A stretch of 47,519 bases of DNA from an uncultured bacterium (GTDB taxonomy: Bacteria; Verrucomicrobiota; Kiritimatiellia; RFP12; UBA1067): positions 1-47,519 of the forward strand of contig CACYNF010000007.1 of assembly GCA_902775595.1 (NCBI GenBank). The letters run 5' to 3'. The notes under the pieces are model-generated. The model had not been told where the DNA came from. It searched no databases and was given only the letters and a program-made list of their open reading frames with translations. This document shows positions 32,429 to 41,200 of this stretch, piece after piece. Each line of letters starts with the position of its first letter. Position 1 is the stretch's first letter. Position numbers and translations under genes: made by a program.

Positions 32429-33669
32429 AACGTCCGGAGATTCTTGCCCCAGCCGGGGACTTCACATGCCTTCAGGCCGCGATCGACGCAGGCGCCGATG
32501 CCGTATACTTCGGGCTCGGCACCTTCAATATGCGCGCGCGGAGCGGTGTCAACTTCAGGGAATCCGACCTCCCCGAAATCGCGCGCCGCTGCGGGAAGGT
32601 TCGCCGCTACCTCACCCTCAACGCAATCATGTTCGAGGACGAGATGGAGGCGGTCGAGAAGACGATCGTCGCCGCGAAGCCGTATGTCGACGCCTTCATC
32701 GTATCGGACTGGGGCGTCGTCTCGCTCTGCAAGAAGCACGGCGCGACATTCCACGTCTCGACGCAGATGTCGACGTCGAATTCAGAAGCGGTGAAGTTCC
32801 TCGTCTCGCAGGGCGCGTCGCGCGTCGTTCTTGCGCGCGAATGCACGCTTGCCGAGGTGAAGCGCATCTGCGCGTCCTCGCCCGTGGAGATAGAGTGCTT
32901 CGTCCACGGAGCGCAGTGCGTCGCAGAGTCGGGCCGCTGCTTCATGAGCCACGACGTCTTCGGGAAGAGCGCCTGCCGCGGCGAGTGCGTCCAGCCGTGC
33001 CGCCGCCGCTTTCTCGTAAAGGCCGTAGACCTCTACGAAGACGCCGACGGAAAACCTGTCCACTCCGACGCGAAGGCGCAGTATATCGTCGAGCCGCACA
33101 CAGTCCTTTCCGCAAAGGATCTTTGCTCTTTAGGTTTCGTCGACAAGCTGATGGACGCCGGAATTGCCTCTTTCAAGATCGAGGGCCGCGCGCGCAACGC
33201 CAACTACGTGATGACGACGGTGCGCTGCTACCGCCGCGCAGTGGACGCGGTTCTCTCGGGAACTTATACGCCCGAGCTCGTCCGCGAGCTGACAGAGGAA
33301 GTGAAGACGGTGTTCCATCGCGAATTCGCGGATGGCCTTTATTTCGGTCGTCCCGGCGCGCACCAGTTCGCAGACAGCGAGGACTCCCTTGCTACGACGG
33401 TGAAGCGCCACGTCGGCATAGTCGTCGACTACTTCCTCAAGGCGGGGATTGCGCAAGTGAAGATTCAGGACCACTCGATCCGCCCTGGCGATGCTCTCCA
33501 GATACACGGGCCGACGACCGGCGTCGTCGAACTGACGCTCGGCGAGCTTCGCCGCGACGACGAGACGCCTGCCGTCGGCGAGAAGGGAACATGGGTCACA
33601 TTCAAGTGCCCGCGCTGCCGTGTCGGCGACAAGGTGTTCTTCGTCGAGCGCAGGACTTTTGTGGTATAA
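32425..33669 (+). CDS. U32 family peptidase-like RNA hydroxylation protein
   Basis: The 414-residue protein begins PEILAPAGDFTCLQAAIDAGADAVYFGLGTFNMRA, the mark of the U32 family. The cysteine cluster CFVHGAQCVAESGRC ... CRGECVQPCRRRF probably binds an iron-sulfur cluster. It ends with a beta-barrel domain (IVVDYFLKAG ... VGDKVFFVERR). Family members TrhP and RlhA add hydroxyl groups to tRNA uridine 34 or 23S rRNA; protease activity is doubtful. It is probably a passenger of the operon, since a role in lipid synthesis is not expected. Its stop codon lies inside the next promoter. Confidence 0.85.
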   Translation: MKRPEILAPAGDFTCLQAAIDAGADAVYFGLGTFNMRARSGVNFRESDLPEIARRCGKVRRYLTLNAIMFEDEMEAVEKTIVAAKPYVDAFIVSDWGVVSLCKKHGATFHVSTQMSTSNSEAVKFLVSQGASRVVLARECTLAEVKRICASSPVEIECFVHGAQCVAESGRCFMSHDVFGKSACRGECVQPCRRRFLVKAVDLYEDADGKPVHSDAKAQYIVEPHTVLSAKDLCSLGFVDKLMDAGIASFKIEGRARNANYVMTTVRCYRRAVDAVLSGTYTPELVRELTEEVKTVFHREFADGLYFGRPGAHQFADSEDSLATTVKRHVGIVVDYFLKAGIAQVKIQDHSIRPGDALQIHGPTTGVVELTLGELRRDDETPAVGEKGTWVTFKCPRCRVGDKVFFVERRTFVV

Positions 33670-33670
33670 T
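33662..33670 (+). promoter_or_regulatory. TGGTATAAT promoter overlapping the U32 stop codon
   Basis: TATAAT at 33665-33670 contains the TAA stop of the upstream gene. The predicted start near 33677 gives sppA a leader of about 94 bases. Confidence 0.65.
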
Positions 33671-33682
33671 AATACGCAATGT

Positions 33683-33715
33683 CGCGGGGACAGACCCCGC
33701 GGAAGCGCCTTTTTT
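33683..33715 (+). promoter_or_regulatory. Hairpin plus T-run in the sppA leader
   Basis: CGCGGGG and CCCCGCG pair around ACAGA at 33683-33701; GAAGCGCC and six T residues follow. It may act as an attenuator in the sppA leader or end read-through from the U32 gene. The GGGGACAGACCCC core looks like a dispersed palindromic repeat. Confidence 0.5.
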
Positions 33716-33770
33716 CAAGTGGTTTGAAGATGGGCGTGCCGTTGGAGCGACCTGGATGGAGGTGTCGGAG

Positions 33771-34838
33771 ATGGATTCAAACACGAAAACTGGGTGTATG
33801 GCCGGCTGTCTGCTGTCGGTGGCGATCTTCGTGGCCGCGATTCTGACGGTCATCACGCTTTTCGCGCTGGCCGTGAGGGGATGCGCCAGTCAGTCGTCAT
33901 GGGAGGAGGCGGATGCGGCTCTGCGGACCAATCCGCTCTTTGCGACCCCGCTCGACGAATCTCTGTTCAGGAAGGTTTGCTTGTCTGCGACAGACACCAC
34001 CGCGAGCGCGCAGGTTCTCAGAATCGACATCCACGGCGTGATCGACAATTCGCCGCGTCCGGCGTTCGCGCTCGGCGCCGAGAGGGACACAAGCGCCACA
34101 ACCGCGCTCCGCAAGATCCGCGCCGCCACCAAGGACGAGGATATCCAGGGGCTCTACCTCGACATCGACTCGCCAGGCGGCGGAGTGACAATCTCGGACG
34201 AGCTGCACGATGCGATACGCAGGTTCCGCGAATCGGACACCAATCGCTTCGTGTTCGTCCACATGGGTGACCTCTGCTGCTCCGGCGGATACTACATCGC
34301 CGCCCCGGCGACGAGGATCATGGCGCGCCCCACGACGATCACCGGGTCGATCGGAGTGATAATGAGCGGGGTCAACGCGTCCGAGCTCGCCAAGAAAATC
34401 GGCCTCGCGCCGGTAACGATCGCGTCCGGCGAGAACAAGTCGCTCCTGAATCCGCTGGAGCCGGTCAACCCGGAGCACGTGAAGATACTCGAGAAGCCCG
34501 TGAAGCAGATGTACGAGCGCTTCGTCGAGATAGTCGCGAAGGGGCGCGGGCTCGACGCGGACAAGGTGCGCGAAATCGCGGACGGGCGCATTCTCTCCGC
34601 GAACGACGCCCTCGAATGCGGACTCGTCGACGCGATTGGGCATGACGAGGACGCGCGGGCGGCGCTGAAGGAGCTCGCCGGCGGCGATGTGCGCATAATG
34701 GTCTACCGCAGCAAGACTGGCTTCTGGTCGATTTTCGAGGACTCGATCATGTTCGAGAGCTCGGACGACCTGATCCGCAAGCTGGAGTCGGCGGTAGACC
34801 GCGATGCCACCCCCCGCGCCGAGTACAGGTTCAGGTAA
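33771..34838 (+). CDS. sppA: Signal peptide peptidase SppA (S49 peptidase)
   Basis: SppA cleaves leftover signal peptides in the membrane. The 355-residue protein is anchored by a helix at residues about 10-34. The S49 fold has LYLDIDSPGGGV, the nucleophile Ser171 in GDLCCSGGYYIAAP, TTITGSIGVIM, and the general-base lysine Lys223 in ASGENKSLLNP. The 52-residue Ser-Lys spacing is normal for the short, single-domain form. GGAGG at 33758-33762 is eight bases from the ATG at 33771, which decides the start within a longer open frame. Confidence 0.92.
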   Translation: MDSNTKTGCMAGCLLSVAIFVAAILTVITLFALAVRGCASQSSWEEADAALRTNPLFATPLDESLFRKVCLSATDTTASAQVLRIDIHGVIDNSPRPAFALGAERDTSATTALRKIRAATKDEDIQGLYLDIDSPGGGVTISDELHDAIRRFRESDTNRFVFVHMGDLCCSGGYYIAAPATRIMARPTTITGSIGVIMSGVNASELAKKIGLAPVTIASGENKSLLNPLEPVNPEHVKILEKPVKQMYERFVEIVAKGRGLDADKVREIADGRILSANDALECGLVDAIGHDEDARAALKELAGGDVRIMVYRSKTGFWSIFEDSIMFESSDDLIRKLESAVDRDATPRAEYRFR

Positions 34839-34905
34839 TTGTCAGGCCGTGTTCACTTCCGGTTTTGCTAATTGTGGATTGCTCTTTTGGAAAACTGCGC
34901 GATGC

Positions 34906-34935
34906 TTGACTTTTAAGGATGGGCGGGTGTATAAT
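34906..34935 (+). promoter_or_regulatory. Consensus-like promoter with exactly leaderless start
   Basis: TTGACT at 34906-34911 and TATAAT at 34930-34935 are 18 bases apart. Counting seven bases from the -10 gives position 34942, the A of the start codon. No ribosome-binding site can exist. The 103-base gap upstream otherwise shows nothing. Confidence 0.7.
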
Positions 34936-34941
34936 CACGAT

Positions 34942-36666
34942 ATGAAAAAGATTATAATCTGCGCCGCCCTGTTCGGCGCCCTGTTCTCGGCGCGTGCCGA
35001 ACTCGAATGCGTTTCGCTCGACGGAACCTGGGACTTCACGTTCTCGCCGGGGGGTAGGCTTTCCGCTGCGACGAGCGACTTCAAGGCGACCGACAAGATG
35101 GTCGTTCCGGGGTGCTTCGACCTGATGCCTAAGTGGTACGCGCAGCGCGGCCTCGCGCACTATCGTCGCGCGTTCACGCTCGACAAGGCGGCCAAGGACG
35201 CGTGGCTCGTCGTGAAGGGCATGGGGCTTCAGGCGAAGTTCTTCATTGACGGACGAGAAGTCGCGGTGTCGAAGCTTCCCTATTCTACGCTCGAGATTCC
35301 GCTCGGTCCCCTCGCCGCTGGTGAACACACTCTCGTCGTTGCGCTCGACAACCGGCTCGACGGCTCGAAGGAGCTCGTCTTCAAGCCGAACTACGACTTC
35401 TTCCTCTCTGGCGGCTTCTACCACGGCGTGGAGCTCAAGCTCCAGCACGCGGCGGTGGAGCTCGACCGCGTGGTCGTCAGGACGCGCGACTACAAGACCG
35501 GCACGGTCGAGCTTGCGCTTGAGGCGAAGGGCGCTCTTCCCGCATCGCTCGACGCGACAGTTTCGTTTGATGGTGGCGCTGCGAAAACTGTCCGCTTTAC
35601 CGATGGGCGCGCACGCCTCGAAGTGCCGTCGTTCAAGCTGTGGAGTCCTGAGAGCCCGAACCTCCACCGCGTGACCGTCGCGGCTGGCGCGCTCGGTTCC
35701 GTCTCTGCGCGCTTTGGCATACGCGAGTTCGCCGCGCACGACAAGGCGCTTTGGCTCAACGGCAACAAGGTGTGGCTCAAAGGCGTCAATCGCCACGACT
35801 CAGATCCCGAGGACGGCTACGCGACTTCGCTTCCCACGATGCTCCGCGACGTCCAGCTCATAAAGTCCATCGGCTGCAACTACATCCGCGGCTCACACTA
35901 CACGCAGTGCGACGACTTTCTCTCGCTTTGCGACGAGGTGGGGCTTATGGTCTGGGAGGAGTCGCTCGGCTGGGGCAACTACGGCGAACTCGACGACCCC
36001 GGCTTCATGGCGGCGCAGGCGGAGCAGACGCGGCTTATGGTGAAGGAGTCGATCAACCATCCTTCCGTCGTGATCAACGGCTTCCTCAACGAGTTCGGGT
36101 CGAACATGAAAAGTGGAATTGCCATTGCCAACTTGCTTGTCGAGACGATCCGCGCTGAGGACACGGGGCATCTCGTGACATACGCGAGTTCTCACCCGAC
36201 TGACGGCATCTGCGCTTCGAACCTCGACTTCATCGCGTTCAACACGTATCCTGGCTGGCACCAGGATTCCGCGCGCGCGTCCACCCCAGAGTCGCTCAAC
36301 AAGACGATCAAGGACCGCTTCAACGCCTGCGTGAAGTACCTTCGTAAGACCTACGGCGATGACAAGCCGATCATCGTCGGCGAGACCGGGTGCTATTCGA
36401 TCTACGGCTGCCACGATCCGATGGCCGCGCAGTGGACGGAGGAATACCAGAGCGAATACCTCGACCACTGGCTGAAGATCGTGAAGGCATCGCCCGAGAT
36501 CGCCGGCTTTACAGTCTGGCAGTTCTGCGACGCGCGCACCTACTTCCGCGGCGGAAGCGACATTCGCCTGAAGCCGCTCGCGTTCAACCTCGCAGGGCTC
36601 TACGACCGCCACCGCAACGCAAAGATGGCGGCTGAAACCGTGAAGCGTCACTACACCGCGAAGTAG
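34942..36666 (+). CDS. Secreted GH2 beta-glycosidase (beta-glucuronidase/galactosidase type)
   Basis: The 574-residue protein has a signal peptide (residues 1-19, ending SARAE). The three GH2 domains follow: a jelly-roll N-terminal domain (LDGTWDFTF ... YRRAFTLD), an immunoglobulin-like domain, and a TIM barrel from about residue 270. The barrel begins with WLNGNKVWLKGVNRHDSDPEDG. The acid/base is Glu384 in NGFLNEFG and the nucleophile Glu481 in IIVGETGC. GFTVWQFCDARTYFRGG near the end resembles beta-glucuronidases more than LacZ, and the length is also that of a glucuronidase. With a CE15-like esterase next, uronic-acid-containing glycans are a plausible target. Exact specificity is not readable. 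Confidence 0.87.
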   Translation: MKKIIICAALFGALFSARAELECVSLDGTWDFTFSPGGRLSAATSDFKATDKMVVPGCFDLMPKWYAQRGLAHYRRAFTLDKAAKDAWLVVKGMGLQAKFFIDGREVAVSKLPYSTLEIPLGPLAAGEHTLVVALDNRLDGSKELVFKPNYDFFLSGGFYHGVELKLQHAAVELDRVVVRTRDYKTGTVELALEAKGALPASLDATVSFDGGAAKTVRFTDGRARLEVPSFKLWSPESPNLHRVTVAAGALGSVSARFGIREFAAHDKALWLNGNKVWLKGVNRHDSDPEDGYATSLPTMLRDVQLIKSIGCNYIRGSHYTQCDDFLSLCDEVGLMVWEESLGWGNYGELDDPGFMAAQAEQTRLMVKESINHPSVVINGFLNEFGSNMKSGIAIANLLVETIRAEDTGHLVTYASSHPTDGICASNLDFIAFNTYPGWHQDSARASTPESLNKTIKDRFNACVKYLRKTYGDDKPIIVGETGCYSIYGCHDPMAAQWTEEYQSEYLDHWLKIVKASPEIAGFTVWQFCDARTYFRGGSDIRLKPLAFNLAGLYDRHRNAKMAAETVKRHYTAK

Positions 36667-36708
36667 TGCGGAGCCGCGCGGGAGATTTGTAAATACCGCT
36701 TTTGCCAT

Positions 36709-36803
36709 AACATTAGAATTTAGGGCTGACCTGTTTTCTAATGTTTGGAAGGGTGGATGGGGGTTGTTGAGCGCGGCAACTGTCGGATTGTGATATGATC
36801 ATA
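36709..36803. promoter_or_regulatory. Possible regulatory region: inverted repeat and TATGATCATA palindrome
   Basis: In the 241-base gap, AACATTAGAA at 36709-36718 pairs with TTCTAATGTT at 36736-36745. TATGATCATA at 36794-36803 is a perfect palindrome overlapping a -10-like TGATATGAT at 36791-36799. They are candidates for an operator or terminator controlling the esterase and glycosidase genes downstream. Confidence 0.45.
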
Positions 36804-36863
36804 AGCCGTCATTTTCGGGGCGGTTGCGCTCGATGACTTCCGTGCGTCCGACACGGCAGATTA

Positions 36864-36900
36864 TGGTATAATTGTCGCCAATTAAGGCATGTTGGAGAGA
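36864..36900 (+). promoter_or_regulatory. TGGTATAAT promoter and ribosome site of the CE15-like gene
   Basis: TATAAT at 36867-36872 with TGG before it predicts a start near 36879. GGAGAGAG just before 36900 is a ribosome site for the ATG at 36908. CCGTG/CACGG (36840-36844 with 36852-36856) form a small stem immediately upstream. Confidence 0.7.
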
Positions 36901-36907
36901 GTTACGA

Positions 36908-38272
36908 ATGAACAAATTCACCGCAGTCGCATTCGCAGCGGCGTTCGCCGTTTCCTCTTTTGACGCATCGGCCCGTCCGCCGAACTACGACGAGTCGAAG
37001 GTCGCGCCGTATGCGCTTGAAGACCCGCTTGCTTTCGCAGACGGACGCAAGCTTTCCGGCCCTGAGGAATGGCCGGCGCGTCGGGCCGAGATACTTGGCA
37101 TTTTCGCCAAGGAGATGTACGGCATGGAGCCGCCTGCGCCCGAGGCGGTCGTGACGGAACTCGTCGAGGAAGGGCCGACGTTCGCGGGGCTCGGCATGCG
37201 CCGCCAGTACAGAATGTGGTTCAGGGTCGACAAGTCGGGGCCGTTCGTCGACTGGCTGCTCATCCTGCCCAATCGTCCCGAGGGCGATGACCCCGTGAAG
37301 AAAGACGGAAAGGTCGTCTGCGAGGGCATAGGCAAGGTTCCTGTCGTGCTTATGCTCAACTATCGCGGCAACCAGTCGGTTCTCGACGAAAGCGAGGTGA
37401 AGCTGCCGGAGGGCGAATGGCGCAAGCCGTCGAGCAAATTGTCGCCTGAGGAGTCAGAAAACGGGGCGATGCGCGATACCAGGGCGGGCTCCGTCATCCT
37501 TGCCGACTTTATTACGGCTCGTGGCTATGCGCTTGTCACGGCCTGCTATGCGCAGGTCTCGCCGGACGTGGAAGTCGGAAGAGGCAACCCCGAGGAGCTT
37601 GCTTACACGCGCATCTTCGAATTGTGGCCAAAGCGCGACGAAAGCCGCAACGACAACATCACGTCGCTTGGCGCGTGGGCATGGACGCTTTCGCGCGGCC
37701 TTGACCTCGCGGGGCGCATCCCCGAGATCGACGCATGGCGCAACGTCGTCACCGGCTCTTCGCGGCTTGCAAAGGCGGCGCTGCTCGCGGCGGCGCGTGA
37801 CGAGCGGTTTGCGGTCTGCGTAGTCAACCAGACGGGCGGCGGCGGCTGTCCGCTTGCCAAGCGCGACTTCGGCGAGAATGTCTCGACCGAGATGAGGGCG
37901 TTCCCGCACTGGTACTGCAGGGCATACGCGAAATACGCGGACAACGAGCAGTCGATGAAGTTCGACCAGCATCTGCTGATCGCGGCAGTTGCGCCGCGCG
38001 CGCTGCTCATAGAGGGCTTCAACTCGGGATGGTTCGACACGAAGGGCGAGTATCTTGCCGCAAGGGCCGCTTCTTCGGCGTGGGAGTTCCTTGGGCGGAA
38101 GGGCCTTCCCAAAGGCGAATTCCCGGCGAACTACGACACCTCCCTTGTCGGTGAGTCGCTTGGCTACGTTCGTCGCGGCGGCCAGCATGGAATTTCCGCG
38201 ATCGACTGGATATGGACGCTCGACTTCGCTGACCGTGCGTTTGCCTCCCGTCTGCAGAATAAGGAGAAATGA
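36908..38272 (+). CDS. Secreted alpha/beta hydrolase, glucuronoyl esterase (CE15)-like
   Basis: CE15 esterases split ester bonds between glucuronic acid of xylan and lignin alcohols. The 454-residue protein has a signal peptide (residues 1-22), WPARRAEILGIFAKEMYG, which is typical of the family N terminus, and PVVLMLNYRGNQ. The nucleophile motif is GSSRLAKAALLAAARDERF (Ser285, where the family has GCSRxGK), with VNQTGGGG after it and RALLIEGFN before the catalytic histidine His427 in GGQHG. The Gly-Lys of the nucleophile elbow is Ala-Lys here. An acetyl-xylan-esterase-like role is the alternative. The next gene starts 2 bases after the stop. Confidence 0.78.
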   Translation: MNKFTAVAFAAAFAVSSFDASARPPNYDESKVAPYALEDPLAFADGRKLSGPEEWPARRAEILGIFAKEMYGMEPPAPEAVVTELVEEGPTFAGLGMRRQYRMWFRVDKSGPFVDWLLILPNRPEGDDPVKKDGKVVCEGIGKVPVVLMLNYRGNQSVLDESEVKLPEGEWRKPSSKLSPEESENGAMRDTRAGSVILADFITARGYALVTACYAQVSPDVEVGRGNPEELAYTRIFELWPKRDESRNDNITSLGAWAWTLSRGLDLAGRIPEIDAWRNVVTGSSRLAKAALLAAARDERFAVCVVNQTGGGGCPLAKRDFGENVSTEMRAFPHWYCRAYAKYADNEQSMKFDQHLLIAAVAPRALLIEGFNSGWFDTKGEYLAARAASSAWEFLGRKGLPKGEFPANYDTSLVGESLGYVRRGGQHGISAIDWIWTLDFADRAFASRLQNKEK

Positions 38273-38273
38273 C

Positions 38274-41200
38274 ATGAGGAGGGTTCGGGTGCTCTGCGGA
38301 GCGCTTGTTGCATGTGCGGCGTTTGAGCTGATGGGGCAGGCGGCCCCTGCGTCGCCGAAGCTCGGCGAGACCGAGCCGTCGCTCATGATGCCCGAGAACG
38401 CGTCGTTCGAAATCGGCGCGGACGGCAACTTCCTCGTGGATGGGAAGCCGCGCTTTCTCATCGGCAACCTCTACTACGGCGGTTTTGGAGCCGACACCCT
38501 TGCAAAAGGCCCCGGCTACGGCGATGAGTACGCCTGGATATACGAGAGTGCGCCTGACCGAGCATATCTCCAGCGGCTTGGGTTCGACACTTCCGGCGGA
38601 GAGGTCTCGCCGTCGTGGCTCGCGAAATACCGCAGCCCGAGGCGCTACTACCAGGCGAGGGGCGGCGTCGACTGGAGCGTGGCGGAAGGCCTGTGGCATT
38701 CGGGGCTTCCGATGGTAGTGGACTTCACGTGCGCGACATGGTCGCACGGCGGGATGAAGTACGAGAAGGGGATGAAGCCCGACGAATGTGCGTTCGTTAA
38801 GGACTGCCACTTCCTCTACTACAGTCTCATTACGCCCGAGGGCCGCGACCTCTGGCGCGACTTCTGGCGCTCTGGCGCGGAGGAGCTCAAGGCGCACGGC
38901 GCGAAGCCGTATGTCTACGAGCTCTTCAACGAGCCGAGCTACAACGACAAGTCTCCCGCCGCGCGCGGCGCATTTGCCGCGTTCCTGTCGAAGACTTGGA
39001 AGGGCGATGCAGCCGCGATGGACAGGGCGTGGCGGACTTCGTACGGCTCGTTCGACGCGGCCGCGGCGTTCAAGTCGCCGGAAGAGGCCGCGGGCCTCTT
39101 TGCCGCGTGGCACAAGTTCCGCGAGGAGTGCTTCATGTCCGGCGTCAAACTCGGCATCGAGACGATACGCGAGGTCGACCCCTCGGCGCGCTTCTGCTTC
39201 CAGCCGATGTCGCGCATCCGCAACATCGTCGAGACCGCCGCCGCGTATGGCCTCTGCGAGGTGACGATGATGCCGACCGGCGGCGGCAGCCTCTATGCCG
39301 ACATCGCTCTGCGCGCCCTCTCGGACGGCAAGCCCATGATCGACGGCGAGACGTACCTCGGCCGCACGCGCACGAGCCACCGCGCGAGGCTGCTGACGCA
39401 GTGGGCGCGCGGGCTCAACGCGAGCTACTACTTCAAGTGGGAGCGCCGCCTGAGGGAGGTCGACATGAAAAATCCGGCCGAGAGCCTGAAGCGCCTCGGC
39501 GAGAGGTTCCCGTGGCTCGGTCTCAACCCGGCGTTCGTTCCGCCCGAGGAGCTTGTCGGGATAATGAACGCGAAGCGCGACATCTTCGCGATGCAGGACC
39601 TCTTCGCGCCGCGCCTGCGCGGCCTTGGGGAGCAGAAGCGCGTGGCAACGCTTTTCTCGATGCCTACGTACCGTCTGCCGCAGACTTCCTCGCGCAAATG
39701 CGAGGCCTTCGCCGAGACATGCGCGAATGCGCTTGCCGTTGACGCCCACATTCCGCTCGACGCCGTGTTCGAGGAGCAGCTCAGGTCTGGGCGCCTCGAC
39801 CGCTATCGCATTCTCGTCGCGGCAGGAGTAGATGCCGTGTACGACGAGACGCCCGCCCGGCTCGAGTCGTGGGTCAAGGCCGGCGGCACGCTCGTCCTCG
39901 CGCAGGAGGCCCTTGGCCTCGACGAGTGGGGCGGCGAGCGCGGCGCATCTGCCGCGGCGTTTCCCGGCGTCTCGCTCGGTGAGTACGCGGCGGGCGACGT
40001 GGCGAAGTTCTCGTTCGGCGGCGCTGAATACGAAGCGGTGCCGTACCGTCTCGCAAAATTCTCCCCAGACGCCGGATGGCAGACTCTCGCGGCGCTTCCC
40101 GGCGGCCACGCCGCGGTTGCGCGGCGTAAGGTTGGCAAAGGCGCAGTCTACTACGTCGGCGTGAGATTCCCGAAGCGCGGCGACGAGGGGCGGCTCATCG
40201 CCTCCATCGCCGCGGCGTGCGGCGTGCGGCCTATCTGCCGTACGCTCGACTACGCGTCCGATTCGCCGGTTGACGGAATCGAAGTACATGCCGCGCGCCT
40301 CCCGAACGGCGACACCGGTTTCGTGGTCTTCAACACCACTCTGGCGCCGAAGGCAATCCGGTTCGTTCCGGGCGAGGAATTTCGGTCGGATGCACTCGTC
40401 GACGTCTCGCGCCGCACGGTGCTCGGGCGCGGCGAATCCGCCGCGTGCGTTCTTCTGCTTCCGTCGTCCGATCCTGGTTTCGCGCAGGGCCTTGCGCCGA
40501 TCGTCCTGCGCGGCGCGGGGAGCGAGAAGCGCATCGCCGAGGCGCTTGCGGACGCTCCCGCCGCATGGAATGCGCAGAAGGAGGACGGCTTCGCGCACGA
40601 GTCGTACGAGTCCGCTTTCGCGCGCATAGACGACTTCCTGCACGATGTCCCCGACTCGATCGTCAGCCCGTTCGTCGTCTATCCGACGGACATCCGCATG
40701 GTTGACCTCCGCGAGTTCGCAAACTTCGCGCTTGGGGACATCGTGAAGAATCCTCCGTGGGGCGGCAGTGACTGCGCGGGCGTTCCGTTCGACTTCATCC
40801 GTCCGGACCAGAACGCTGGCCGCTCCTGCATTGTGCTTAAGTCCGCGAAGCATCCTGGTTTGGCGAAGTCGGTGTCCGGCATTCCCGTGAATCTGCGCGC
40901 GAAGGCGCTCTACTTCCTTCACGCGGGCGACGGCGTGCGGCAGGGCGATTCGATAGTCTACACGATCCGCTATTCGGACGGGTCATCCGACAAGTTCACC
41001 GCAAGGGCGTTCACCGACTTCGGCGACCTCGCGGTTGACAAGATGCCGCTGCCAATGCCGGAGTCCGTCGACTGCGCTCCGGGTTTCGTCGACAGCAGCC
41101 GGCGCGGGCTCTGGACCGGGAAGTGGACGAATCCGCGTCCCGAGAAGATAATCGCCTCGGTCGATGCCGCGAGCGCCGGGGACTTTACGCCCGTTGTCGC

